From Bacillus bingmayongensis (GTDB taxonomy: Bacteria; Bacillota; Bacilli; Bacillales; Bacillaceae_G), in assembly GCF_000299035.1 (NCBI RefSeq), contig NZ_JH921517.1, positions 981,317 through 1,045,316 of the forward strand: a DNA stretch of 64,000 bases, read 5' to 3'. Shown piece after piece: positions 25,473-33,529 of the stretch. The notes under the pieces were generated by a model. The model worked only from the letters and a program-made list of their open reading frames with translations, did no database searches and had not been told where the DNA came from. Within the stretch, counting starts at the first letter, position 1. Each line of letters starts with the position of its first letter. A program made the position numbers and the translations under genes.

Positions 25473-26205
25473 ATTCTTTGTTTTTCATAACGTAAGAAAC
25501 CAGACGAAGAATCTCCAGATATAACCATACTAATGTCATCATAAGCCCTACTGCGCTGTACCACTCCATATATTTTGGTGCTCCACTATGAGTACCATTT
25601 TCAATTGAATCAAAATCTAGTAATAAATCTAATGCAGCAACAACAATCACAATTGCACTAATGATGGTACTAATTGCTCCACCTTGGTGAATATATGGAA
25701 CAGTCACACCTAAGATGCTTAGTGAGAAAACGATAAAATACATAATGAAAATTCCAAGTGTTGCAACAGTTACAACTGAACGGAATTTTTTGGTTACTTT
25801 TACTATTCGAGTTGCATATAAAACTAACATTGCAAATAAAATCGAGATTGTCAGCAATACAGCAGTTAAAACGATGGAATCACCAAAACGCATTGTATAG
25901 TATGCTGAAATACTCCCTAATAAAATCCCTTGTAACACTGCGTAAATCGGTGCGCAAATTGGGGATATGCGCGGAATGAATATAACTACAAATGCAACAA
26001 TTAGAGTAACTATTATAATTCCAACTAACACGGGCATTTTCATTGTACCTTGTGTCACCTGTACGTATGAATAGACAGATGCTGCAAGAAGTAAGATAAG
26101 CATAATAAATGTTTTTCCTATCGTTCCGCCTATAGTTATCGTAGAAGCATTTGCCTTCTCTTTATGAAATTTTTCTTTTTTTAACATTGGATTAGATGTT
26201 CTCAT
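25471..26205 (-). CDS. Bax inhibitor-1 / YccA-family membrane protein
   Basis: A protein of 244 residues with seven hydrophobic helices after a charged head of about 30 residues. It belongs to the bacterial branch of the Bax inhibitor-1 superfamily; the late Asp-rich segment ALDLLLDFDSIENGTHSGAPKYMEWY is the region where studied relatives hold the pH-sensing Asp pair that gates calcium leak. A role in ion leak or membrane stress is possible but not shown by the sequence. AGGAGAAA precedes the ATG. It lies 41 bases after the GntR/ABC operon on the same strand and may be co-transcribed. Confidence 0.9.
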   Translation of the reverse strand: MRTSNPMLKKEKFHKEKANASTITIGGTIGKTFIMLILLLAASVYSYVQVTQGTMKMPVLVGIIIVTLIVAFVVIFIPRISPICAPIYAVLQGILLGSISAYYTMRFGDSIVLTAVLLTISILFAMLVLYATRIVKVTKKFRSVVTVATLGIFIMYFIVFSLSILGVTVPYIHQGGAISTIISAIVIVVAALDLLLDFDSIENGTHSGAPKYMEWYSAVGLMMTLVWLYLEILRLVSYVMKNKE

Positions 26206-26246
26206 TTTTTTCTCCTAAATACATTTTACTTTTAAAGTAGGGGGCT

Positions 26247-27041
26247 TTATATCTCTAATTTTTTATCAATGATACGACCTGTAATAGCTACTAGGACAAT
26301 TATGAACAAACAAGTGAAACATAAATCTAAAATAGTGAATCCTTCACTAGGATACAATGATGTATCAATAAAGCCATTTCTATCTATGAACCCAGTACTT
26401 TTTATAGTAATTACATATTTCTCTAATTTACTTAAAATATCCATTACTAATGTTTGGATTGTTGAAAATATAGCAAAGAAAATGATGAATACAATCATCT
26501 TACTCATTGATGACTTTATAGGAATCAGCTTTGTAATTACCATGATGAAATAGCAAGAAACTAATATACTTATGAAATCGATTCCCCATAAAAAAACAGC
26601 AAGTACGTGATGGACGATTCCATATTCATATAACTTATGAAATTCTTGTTGAAAGTCCCCCATTCCTTTTCCTTCATAAGCACTTTGTGAAAAATAATAT
26701 AAAAAAATTAGACCTATTACTAACAAAAGAATAAACATTAATGTGAAGAATAATAAATTTGCATATATATATTTTGGGGCTGAGATAGCTGTATAACGAA
26801 TCATAGAATTTTTTAGCATTTTATTGAAAGAAGGCAACGCCATTAAAAGAAGTAAAAATGCAGTGCTACCAATGATTAATATAAATATACCTAATGTTAT
26901 ATCTTTTGTAAGCGCATCTGTTACCCATGAGAGTCCTATCATATTAAATAAAAGGAGTAAAGAAATAGTAATAAAGCCAAAATAAAAGACGGCTATTTTT
27001 TTTCTATTACACTTAAATAAATAGCGAAAAAGTGGATTCAT
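26247..27041 (-). CDS. ABC transporter permease, YtrC/D-like position
   Basis: A membrane protein of 264 residues with six predicted helices and a short charged start (MNPLFRYLFKCNRKKIAVFY). It overlaps the ATPase gene upstream by four bases, so translation is coupled. The order GntR regulator, ATPase, permease is that of YtrA-type exporters of Firmicutes, which respond to cell-wall-active compounds in B. subtilis. The cargo is unknown. Assignment rests on topology and position rather than on a strong motif. Confidence 0.82.
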   Translation of the reverse strand: MNPLFRYLFKCNRKKIAVFYFGFITISLLLLFNMIGLSWVTDALTKDITLGIFILIIGSTAFLLLLMALPSFNKMLKNSMIRYTAISAPKYIYANLLFFTLMFILLLVIGLIFLYYFSQSAYEGKGMGDFQQEFHKLYEYGIVHHVLAVFLWGIDFISILVSCYFIMVITKLIPIKSSMSKMIVFIIFFAIFSTIQTLVMDILSKLEKYVITIKSTGFIDRNGFIDTSLYPSEGFTILDLCFTCLFIIVLVAITGRIIDKKLEI

Positions 27042-27736
27042 TTTTCAAAAACCTCCTTAAATAATTCATGTACTGCTTTTCCACGGTGAAAACGAATGTC
27101 TTCTACATTTTCATGTAAGACAATACTCCCGTCTTTCAAGAAGATTACTTCATCAAATATATTTTCAATTTCCTCTATTAAATGAGTTGAAATAAGAATG
27201 GTACTATCTTCACGATAAAAGTTAAGAATTAAATCTAATACATGCTTTCTAGAAATAAGATCAATTCCACCTAATGGTTCGTCTAATACATATAACTTTG
27301 CTTTCCTTGAGAAAGTTAATATAAGCTGTAATATTCCTGTTGTACCTTTTGATAAGGTACTTATGTTCTCTTCTAGCGGTATTTTAAACTCAGATATTAA
27401 ATCCATTGCTTGTTGTAAATTAAAATCAGTATAAAAATCTCGATAGAAAAACACAGCATCCTTTACTGTCATCCACTTTTCAAAAACAGGACTATCCGGC
27501 ATAAATGAAACGATTTCTTTCGTTCCTAATCCTACCTTCTTGCCTTCAATTGTAATATTTCCTTTAGAAAGGGGACGAAAACCAGAAATCATTTTTAATA
27601 ATGTCGTTTTTCCACTGCCATTATTACCAACAAGACCGATAATTTTCCCTTCCGATATTGTTAAGCTTAAATCTTGAATCACAGTTTTAAAATCATATCT
27701 TTTCCATATATTTTCAATTTTTAATAACTCTGTCAT
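27038..27736 (-). CDS. ABC transporter ATPase, YtrB-like
   Basis: A protein of 232 residues. Walker A is GNNGSGKTT at 37-45; Walker B is LYVLDEPLGGID and the switch His is in ISTHLIEEIE. The signature motif is degenerate, LSKGTTG in place of LSGGQ, a known feature of YtrB-like exporter ATPases (LSKG). It pairs with the permease that follows with a four-base overlap and is preceded by the GntR regulator with the same overlap. Confidence 0.9.
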   Translation of the reverse strand: MTELLKIENIWKRYDFKTVIQDLSLTISEGKIIGLVGNNGSGKTTLLKMISGFRPLSKGNITIEGKKVGLGTKEIVSFMPDSPVFEKWMTVKDAVFFYRDFYTDFNLQQAMDLISEFKIPLEENISTLSKGTTGILQLILTFSRKAKLYVLDEPLGGIDLISRKHVLDLILNFYREDSTILISTHLIEEIENIFDEVIFLKDGSIVLHENVEDIRFHRGKAVHELFKEVFEK

Positions 27737-28113
27737 TCGTTTTCCTCCCTTTTCTTTTCCAAAGAGGACCGTAGTATTGAAAGAATTTCCTCTTCCGTAA
27801 ATCCTAAATTGTCCATTCCATTTATAAAATTATCAAGCAACTCTTTTGCCATTTCTTTGCGTAGCTCTGCAATTTTTCCTTCGTTAGTTGTTACAAATCT
27901 TCCTGTTCCTCTACGTGTTTCAGCAATACCTTCTCGTTCTAGTTCCTGAAATGTACGTTGGATTGTATTGGGGTTCACTTGCAATTCACTCGCTAATTCA
28001 CGTACGGCAGGGATTTTATTACCCGGTGTTAAACGTCCTGTTACAATTTCCTTTTTGATGTATTCCATTACCTGAATATAAATCGGAATATTAGGAGAAA
28101 ACTCAGTTTTCAT
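27733..28113 (-). CDS. GntR-family regulator, YtrA subfamily
   Basis: A protein of 126 residues, the short form typical of YtrA: a winged helix (PIYIQVMEYIKKEIVTGRL, KIPAVRELASELQVNPNTIQRTFQELE, GTGRFV wing) and only about 50 residues of helix after it for dimer formation, with no effector domain. It should repress its own ABC operon. I take the ATG at 28113 with GGAGGAAAG before it. A 14-bp inverted repeat lies just upstream and is the likely binding site. Confidence 0.92.
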   Translation of the reverse strand: MKTEFSPNIPIYIQVMEYIKKEIVTGRLTPGNKIPAVRELASELQVNPNTIQRTFQELEREGIAETRRGTGRFVTTNEGKIAELRKEMAKELLDNFINGMDNLGFTEEEILSILRSSLEKKREENE

Positions 28114-28126
28114 TTCTTTCCTCCTC

Positions 28127-28162
28127 AGTATTAGTGTACTAGATGAATAGTACACTAATACT
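28127..28162. promoter_or_regulatory. Operator of the GntR/ABC operon
   Basis: AGTATTAGTGTACT and AGTACACTAATACT are perfect 14-bp arms eight bases apart, starting 14 bases before the regulator's start codon. This is the place and symmetry expected for autoregulation by a YtrA-type dimer. Confidence 0.8.
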
Positions 28163-28540
28163 AGTTGTATGTAAATAGGTACTTTAAAAACTATAATAAA
28201 TAGAAGATGATATATTTAGTGAATTAGTGTAATCAACCAACTCCCATAAACGACCGTTTATGGAGCTTGGTTAAATCTTTGATAAAATCATTAAAAATCT
28301 AATTCTGGATTTGAAATAAAGTCGTACCGTTTATTAAAAGGTCATACCGTTTTGAATAAACATTGATTGTTTGTAAAAAGTTGTATCGTTTTGTGCCTTC
28401 TTGATTAAAGAATTCTAAATGAGTTTTAATCAAACCTTTTATACAATCGAACTTTATTCCTAACCAACAACAGAGTATGTTTAGCGCGTATTTCTTTTGG
28501 GAAAACTAAAAATATACATTGGTGGAAAGGATACGATTTT
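28163..28540. other. Intergenic region with hairpin and short repeats
   Basis: It holds a strong hairpin at 28235-28272 (AACCAA and CATAAACG with CGTTTATG and TTGGTT). Three related direct strings follow: GTCGTACCGTTT near 28321, GTCATACCGTTT near 28342 and GTTGTATCGTTT near 28380. A shortened TTGATCAAAC-type repeat lies at 28411-28470. No small gene was seen. The promoter of the DUF2243/ctaG pair must lie here. Confidence 0.5.
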
Positions 28541-29047
28541 ATGGATACTGAAACCGATAATACAAATTATTCAACCTCTTCTGTTTACTTGACCCGTAAT
28601 CTATGGTCAGGCATCTTGTTTGGACTAGGATTAGCGGCCTTTATAGATGAAACTATTTTTCATCAACTATTGCATTGGCATCATTTCTATGACAAATCCA
28701 CAACAGATATTGGATTGATTTCAGATGGCCTTTTTCATGCTTTTAGTTGGTTTGCAACGATTGGTTCATTGTTCATGGTTGCTGATCTTCGCCGTAGAAA
28801 TGCATTTTGGTTGAAAAGATGGTGGTGTGGAATAATGCTTGGAAGCGGTGGATTTCAATTATATGATGGTACAATTCAACACAAGCTAATGAAAATACAT
28901 CAGATTCGATACGTAGAAAATGTTCTCATCTACGACGTGATATGGAACATAGTTGCGACTGTAATGATCTTAATTGGCATTTTACTAGTTTTTCAGACAA
29001 GAAAAGAATTAAAATTATTGAGAGGTAAAGCCTTAAATGAACAATAA
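28541..29047 (+). CDS. DUF2243 membrane protein
   Basis: A protein of 168 residues with four membrane helices. The DUF2243 pattern is clear: a first helix LWSGILFGLGLAAFIDETIFHQLLHWHHF with paired His, SDGLFHAFSWF, then GGFQLYDGTIQHKLMKIHQIRY. The conserved His residues suggest metal or haem contact. DUF2243 genes are often next to CtaG-like genes, as here with an 11-base overlap, pointing to a joint role in copper or oxidase assembly; this is inference. Confidence 0.9.
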   Translation: MDTETDNTNYSTSSVYLTRNLWSGILFGLGLAAFIDETIFHQLLHWHHFYDKSTTDIGLISDGLFHAFSWFATIGSLFMVADLRRRNAFWLKRWWCGIMLGSGGFQLYDGTIQHKLMKIHQIRYVENVLIYDVIWNIVATVMILIGILLVFQTRKELKLLRGKALNEQ

Positions 29048-29831
29048 TCATCTTCATCATGAAAGCGGAAATTCCTTGGAGTTCCTGTTGTTATTATTGA
29101 TTGTAATTATATTAATGGTTTATATCATAGCTACAGTCTTATCAAGTCGTTATCACAAACGATGGCCATTACATCGAACTGTTTTCTGGATTTTAGGAGT
29201 TATTTGTGTGGCTACAGCAGTTATTGGTCCCCTAGCCAATCGTGCTCATATTGATTTCACAGTGCACATGCTAGGTCATTTACTCCTTGGGATGCTCGCT
29301 CCAATTTTTATGGTACTAGCTGCCCCGATGACTCTTTTCCTGCGAACACTCAATGTGAAAACAGCTCGACGCCTTTCACGTGTACTAAAGAGTAGACCTT
29401 TACAAACTCTTAGTAATCCAATTGTCACAACCTTACTTAATTTAGGGGGGCTATGGATTCTCTATACGACGAACTTATACTCGACAATGCATCAAAATAT
29501 ACTTCTTTATTTGTTCATACACCTCCATGTTTTCATTGCAGGCTATCTGTTTACCATATCAATGATTTATATTGACCTAGCATCACATAGGTATAGTTAT
29601 ATATATCGATCAATTGTTTTGATAATTGCATTGGCCAGTCATGGGATATTATCAAAATATATTTATGCTCATCCACCTACTGGTGTAGTCACTGTACAGG
29701 CTGAAATAGGAGGCATGCTAATGTATTATGGTGGAGACTTAATTGATATTATTCTCATATTTATTCTTTGTTTGCAATGGTTCAGGGCCAGCAGACCGAG
29801 AACCAAAGTACATAAGTCAGTAAGTTCTTAA
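29037..29831 (+). CDS. ctaG: CtaG-type cytochrome c oxidase assembly protein
   Basis: A protein of 264 residues with about seven helices, matching the caa3_CtaG family. Visible marks are MLGHLLLGMLAPIFMVLAAP, HLHVFIAGYLF, and a late GGMLMYYGGDLIDI. Conserved His residues in the helices fit copper delivery. In B. subtilis CtaG is needed for an active caa3 oxidase, probably for copper delivery. No oxidase structural genes are in the window, so this could be a second, accessory copy. It is coupled to the DUF2243 gene. Confidence 0.9.
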   Translation: MNNNHLHHESGNSLEFLLLLLIVIILMVYIIATVLSSRYHKRWPLHRTVFWILGVICVATAVIGPLANRAHIDFTVHMLGHLLLGMLAPIFMVLAAPMTLFLRTLNVKTARRLSRVLKSRPLQTLSNPIVTTLLNLGGLWILYTTNLYSTMHQNILLYLFIHLHVFIAGYLFTISMIYIDLASHRYSYIYRSIVLIIALASHGILSKYIYAHPPTGVVTVQAEIGGMLMYYGGDLIDIILIFILCLQWFRASRPRTKVHKSVSS

Positions 29832-29859
29832 ACATTACCGGCTTCTTTTTAATTAAAGA

Positions 29860-29955
29860 CTTCTAAATGAGTTTTGATCAAACTTTTTTATAAAACGGAG
29901 AGTCCATTTAAAAAGAAAAGAAACCAATTTGATTAAACTTTATTCCAAACCAACA
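29860..29955 (+). repeat. TTGATCAAAC-type repeat, copy 3
   Basis: TTCTAAATGAGTTTTGATCA, then AACTTTTTTATAAAACGG, and a closing CAATTTGATTAAACTTTATT. Its left edge matches that at 28411 and its right edge is shared with copies at 28411 and 33771. Confidence 0.6.
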
Positions 29956-30198
29956 CTAGAAGCTCTAAAACAATTTTTTGAAGAACAAAAAGAACTAATA
30001 AAATTATCCTCTAATGAAAAGAAGATTCAACACTTTATAGAGGGTATAACAGCATTAGGTTTTGCACACAAAAAAATTGAACCTAGTGATTATCAATTTA
30101 AAATTCAATTATCATTAGAGAATAAGCATTTGGGTATTTCTATGCCATTAAATGATGGGGTAGATGAATCGCTAGACAATCAATTATGTCTGGTGTGA
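29929..30198 (+). CDS. Hypothetical protein, possibly truncated at the N-terminus
   Basis: An open frame of 89 codons whose only start is a TTG inside the TTGATCAAAC-type repeat, with no ribosome site. The body (LEALKQFFEEQKELIKLSSN, FIEGITALGFAHKKIEPSDY, QFKIQLSLENKHLGISMPL) looks like a true soluble protein. I do not recognise it. The repeat may have replaced the natural start, leaving a remnant. Confidence 0.4.
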   Translation: MIKLYSKPTLEALKQFFEEQKELIKLSSNEKKIQHFIEGITALGFAHKKIEPSDYQFKIQLSLENKHLGISMPLNDGVDESLDNQLCLV

Positions 30199-30279
30199 TG
30201 ATTATATAGTAAGGATTTGTGACATATTTTTAATTGGACTGTACTTTAAAGCTACACCTACTTTAAAGGAGGAATAAGC

Positions 30280-30618
30280 TTGAAGCAAATGATTAAAGGA
30301 TCACTGTATGCATTTATTTCTTTAATATTTCTATCTGCTTGTAGTACTGATTCAGCAATTGTAGGTGCTTGGAAACTAACAGAAGAATCATCCTGCGATA
30401 AGGAAGCAAAAATAATATTTACAAAAGAGGGAACAGTTCAATGGGTAGATGGGGCAGGAACAATTGCAGGAAAATATGAAGAAAATACCGATAATGTATA
30501 TACATTTAACTTAAATGACCGTTCCTTTACAGCAACCTTAGATAAAAATCAAATCACACTTCAAGTAGGAGGAGCTAATATCAAAGGAAGTTGTACATTT
30601 AAAAAACAGAAGGAATAA
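30280..30618 (+). CDS. Small lipoprotein with lipocalin-like domain
   Basis: A protein of 112 residues from a TTG after AAAGGAGGAA. The lipoprotein signal ends FLSAC with Cys21 as the lipid anchor. The mature part opens with IVGAWKLTEES and has alternating beta strands ending GSCTFKK, as in small lipocalin-like (DUF5640-type) lipoproteins. It should sit on the outside of the membrane; its role is unknown. No operon partner is visible. Confidence 0.8.
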   Translation: MKQMIKGSLYAFISLIFLSACSTDSAIVGAWKLTEESSCDKEAKIIFTKEGTVQWVDGAGTIAGKYEENTDNVYTFNLNDRSFTATLDKNQITLQVGGANIKGSCTFKKQKE

Positions 30619-30693
30619 CTGATAAAACTGTTTATAAAAAAGTTGCAGTATTAATATAGCTAGTTGTTCAAACTATCTTTTGAGAAATTTGTA

Positions 30694-30780
30694 TAAGTTT
30701 TAATTAAACTTGTTATAAAAACACAATCCCGTATGCACAAATGAAGAATTATTTTGATTAATCTTTATTCAAAATAAGTT
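30694..30780 (+). repeat. TTGATCAAAC-type repeat, copy 4
   Basis: AGTTTTAATTAAACTTGTTA at the left and TTTTGATTAATCTTTATTC at the right, with a diverged middle. A further right-edge piece, TTCAATCGAACTTTATTTC, follows at 30818-30842. Confidence 0.5.
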
Positions 30781-30921
30781 CTTTTTGTGTACCTGAAAAT
30801 GCAGGTTTATACAAAATATTCAATCGAACTTTATTTCAAAGCAACAGTAATACAAGAAATTAAAGATAATATTATACTTTTAATTAAATTACGGGAAGAA
30901 ATGAAAAGAGCAATAAAAGTA

Positions 30922-30956
30922 GAAAAAGAGCCACATAATCTATGGCTCTTTTTTGC
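30922..30956. terminator. Terminator of the phr-like gene
   Basis: AAAAAGAGCCA pairs with TGGCTCTTTTT. It ends the minus-strand phr-like transcript and can work in both directions. Confidence 0.85.
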
Positions 30957-30979
30957 TTTTTCTGCTTTATTATTAAGAA

Positions 30980-31150
30980 TTAAAATGTTTCTCCATGCTC
31001 TCTTAATACGTACTGTATTGAATTGTTTTCTAGCTTTAGAGCAAATGTTTCTCCGTGTTCTAAGGCCTTTGGTGTTATATTTGTAGAAGTAAAACTAAAA
31101 AGTACTACTAATCCTAGAGTGATTCCTAAAAATTGAATGGCTTTTTTCAT
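30980..31150 (-). CDS. phr: Phr-like secreted signalling peptide precursor with two EHGETF units
   Basis: A 56-residue precursor. Residues 1-25 are a signal peptide (KKAIQFLGITLGLVVLFSF). The exported part holds the hexapeptide EHGETF at residues 31-36 and again at the very C-terminus, 51-56. Phr precursors of Bacillus have this build, with the mature 5-6 residue signal at or near the C-terminus. It starts 11 bases after the stop of a Rap-like remnant on the same strand, as phr genes do. Once re-imported by Opp, such peptides block Rap phosphatases or regulators. The mature form is inferred, not shown. Confidence 0.75.
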   Translation of the reverse strand: MKKAIQFLGITLGLVVLFSFTSTNITPKALEHGETFALKLENNSIQYVLREHGETF

Positions 31151-31161
31151 TATTTTAGTGC

Positions 31162-31311
31162 CTACTTTTCGCGTAGTTTTTCTTCGGCTTCGTGAGACTC
31201 GTAGAAATATAGACTTGCTTTGTCTGGTTGATTAGAAGAGTAGAATTTTAAAGCCAGCTGTTTAGAATAGTCATGAACGAACCCTAATTTTTTAGCTAAT
31301 TTCTCTCGAAA
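31162..31311 (-). pseudogene. rap: C-terminal remnant of a Rap-type TPR protein
   Basis: About 50 codons survive: REKLAKKLGFVHDYSKQLAL, KFYSSNQPDKASLYFYESHE, AEEKLREK, stop. The helical repeat with paired aromatic residues fits the last TPR of a Rap phosphatase, and the phr-like gene after it supports this. The frame is closed by TGA upstream, so more than 300 residues are missing. Confidence 0.6.
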
Positions 31312-31459
31312 TCATAACTGCTGGAGTGAACTCCAAGTCAATGGTATTTATAAAGTTATGATTTAAATTCTCCTTCACCTTTCTGCCCGTTAGTTCAGTA
31401 ACTTCAACAAAAAGAGTGTCAATCCTTCTTGGATCAATACCCCGATACTAAGCTAATTT

Positions 31460-32167
31460 TTAACATCTTACATATTTACGTTTGAAACCAAGCCTCCCTC
31501 TATCAATTTCTTTATGAATACTTTCGTAAGCATTTAGAAAACTGCTTTTTTTCTTGTCCCGTTTTACTTCTACTGTACCTACTTCCTTTGCGGTCTCGAC
31601 TGCCTTTTCATGTAGCGGCAAATATGAAATCCCCACGGTGTATAGAAAATTATTCATAGCGGATTTCGTTCGCTCTGGCGAATCATGAATCGTATTTTTC
31701 ACAATTTCAAGCATATTGGAAATCTTGCTTTCGGAAAATTCATTGTCTAGGCGATTCCCTAAAAGCCAGCAGTAGCAACTCCAGCCTGCTGACATTCTCA
31801 GCTCGTCACCGCTTGCAATCCATTTATCAGCAACGTCTTGTGCAAAATCTGACTCTGATAAAGTTACTGCCACCACATAATCGGACAGCATATAAAAATA
31901 CGCCCCATCCATCCAACGATCAAAATCCGACTCACTCATAGCTTTTGGGTTTGCAATAATGCCTGCAAAGTACATTGCATCGTAGTTACCTGTGGAATAA
32001 AGCTCTTCAGCTAAACGTTGATTTATTTTTATTTTCTTTGCGATTGGTTTCATAGCACCTGTAGCTACGCCAAAAAGCGGCTCGTGCGCACCATTGGATA
32101 TGTACATTTTTTTAGTTCGTTCCTTACCGAGGGCTTCAAGCTCCTGCATAACTGTTTCGAAATCCAT
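31460..32167 (-). CDS. AlkD-like DNA alkylation repair protein
   Basis: A protein of 235 residues of the HEAT-like alkylation-repair family (AlkD/AlkC type). Family features are MQELEALGKERTKKMYISNG at the start, FGVATGAMKPIAKKIK, and helical pairs such as YDAMYFAGIIANP and DYVVAVTLSESDFAQ. These enzymes remove alkylated bases such as 3-methyladenine without flipping them. The C-terminus has a basic tail (VEVKRDKKKSSFLNAYESIH). AAGGAAGGAAG precedes the ATG. It is a single gene beside decayed DNA. Confidence 0.85.
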   Translation of the reverse strand: MDFETVMQELEALGKERTKKMYISNGAHEPLFGVATGAMKPIAKKIKINQRLAEELYSTGNYDAMYFAGIIANPKAMSESDFDRWMDGAYFYMLSDYVVAVTLSESDFAQDVADKWIASGDELRMSAGWSCYCWLLGNRLDNEFSESKISNMLEIVKNTIHDSPERTKSAMNNFLYTVGISYLPLHEKAVETAKEVGTVEVKRDKKKSSFLNAYESIHKEIDRGRLGFKRKYVRC

Positions 32168-32408
32168 AGTTTTGCACTTCCTTCCTTAATATTAAGACTC
32201 TTTTAATTGTAACCAACTAGTTTATATTCTTTATCAAGTCTTCCATACTTCTCAATTTTACCATTAAACTTATTCAAGTAGGATGTCTACTGTCTATAAT
32301 TCCTCAACAATTCGGCCCGATTGTTGAATAGAATGACTCGCATTTTTTTTAACAACTTTATTATTTTTTAAACGACTATATTGTAAATTAAACAACTTTT
32401 TTGTCACT

Positions 32409-32468
32409 TTACACTAATATTACTATTGTTAACGGTAGTCCTATAACAGCCATAAGCAGTGGATCCAT
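32409..32468 (-). CDS. 19-residue hydrophobic micropeptide
   Basis: MDPLLMAVIGLPLTIVILV, with AAAGGAGATC seven bases before the ATG. The peptide is one short hydrophobic helix. The ribosome site is good, but nothing else supports it; it could be a membrane micropeptide or type I toxin-like peptide, or chance. Confidence 0.35.
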   Translation of the reverse strand: MDPLLMAVIGLPLTIVILV

Positions 32469-32762
32469 AGAAGATCTCCTTTCTATATAGAAATACATAT
32501 TTTCATTCGGTTTTTACTCTATTATAAAACTAAAAAAGGGGTACCGCCACACCACCATCTTTAGTCTATTCTTAAGTTGATGGATGTGTGTTGTGACCCC
32601 TGTAAGTGTTTTAAAAGGTAAAAAACAGCTGTTTTCGGCACAAAAATAGTGCTATTTCCAAGAGGGATTTTTTATTTTCCTCTTGGAAAGCACTACACTA
32701 CATTTATAAAAAAGATACTAACGATAGAGAATTGAGCGATTTATAGTTGATTAATAAGCAAA
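32469..32762. other. Intergenic relic region with IS231-end-like scar
   Basis: At 32571-32600 lies CTTAAGTTGATGGATGTG followed by TGTTGTGACCCC. This copies the right end and the target site of the IS231 at 20469-20500. A hairpin lies at 32640-32700, where the flanks of AAGAGGGA and TCCTCTTGG pair. No gene seen. Confidence 0.45.
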
Positions 32763-33529
32763 TCATAATAAAAAAGAACAAAACAAATAGGATAGAACAA
32801 ATAATTCAAATGAAACTAAGACTTCTAAGAACTTTTTTTGATAAAATTGATAATAGTAATAGTCTAAAAGAGGCTTTAATAACTTAGCTTTTCCTTTCGA
32901 GGGAATATAATTGACCATTTCTGGTGTTACGATAGCTGGTTGTGTAACATTCAAAGGGTAAATTGATAAATTCTTTGCGTATCTCATTACAATATTAGCC
33001 GCTACGGGATCCCCATAAAAATTAGCTTCTGCAATTGGAGTAACATTTCCTGGATATAGAAAAGTACCCCGCATAATATAATAAGAATGGACATTTTTCA
33101 TCATATCTCCATAAAGGAGAAATAAGGTTGCCAGAGAAGTTAATCTTCCAGTATTCACGATAATAAGTTCATTTTTGTACTGTTTAATAAGTTTGAGAAT
33201 CTCAAAGAAATTCTCAAACATTTTAAGCTCTAGTCCTGGTTGAATGGGTCCTATCCCAAATGTGCCATGAACTTCTGGATAAAAAGTTTCAACTTCTGCA
33301 GTCATGGAATGTTCCGCCCCACCCCACCCCACCAAAAACTTCTATTATATTCTTTTCCTGCACTTTTAAGTAAAAAACGAATATTTCTAATAACTTCTGT
33401 TTTAGGTACATTCCCATAGTCCGCAACAATTCCCATAACATCAATTTTATCTGTTAAATGTGCATATGTAAGAGCTATCGTATCATCAATTCCGAAATCT
33501 CCAAAAAACAATACTTTTTTCCCATACAA
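32763..33529 (-). pseudogene. Nucleoside hydrolase, frameshifted and C-terminally truncated
   Basis: The first 75 codons read KVLFFGDFGIDDTIALTYAH, VMGIVADYGNVPKTEVIRNI, then run out of frame at a GGGGT tandem repeat (33315-33333). The next frame carries on as GGAEHSMTAEVETFYPEVHG, ELIIVNTGRLTSLATLF, EANFYGDPVAANIVM, NLSIYPLNVTQ. These are inosine-uridine hydrolase motifs, including the N-terminal DFGIDDTIA (usually DxDxGxDDA). Removing one GGGGT unit would restore the frame. The last 20 residues (LVSFELFVLSYLFCSFLL) do not belong to the family, so the C-terminal third is lost as well. Confidence 0.85.

Noticed and set aside
30787-31086. Open frame of 99 codons on the plus strand
   Set aside because: It covers the terminator and the 3' half of the phr-like gene on the other strand, which has a much better signal peptide and context.
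31292-31445. Open minus-strand stretch reading RRIDTLFVEVTELTGRKV between the Rap remnant and the repair gene
   Set aside because: It looks coding, but it has no start, no known family and overlaps the Rap frame, so I could not call a gene.
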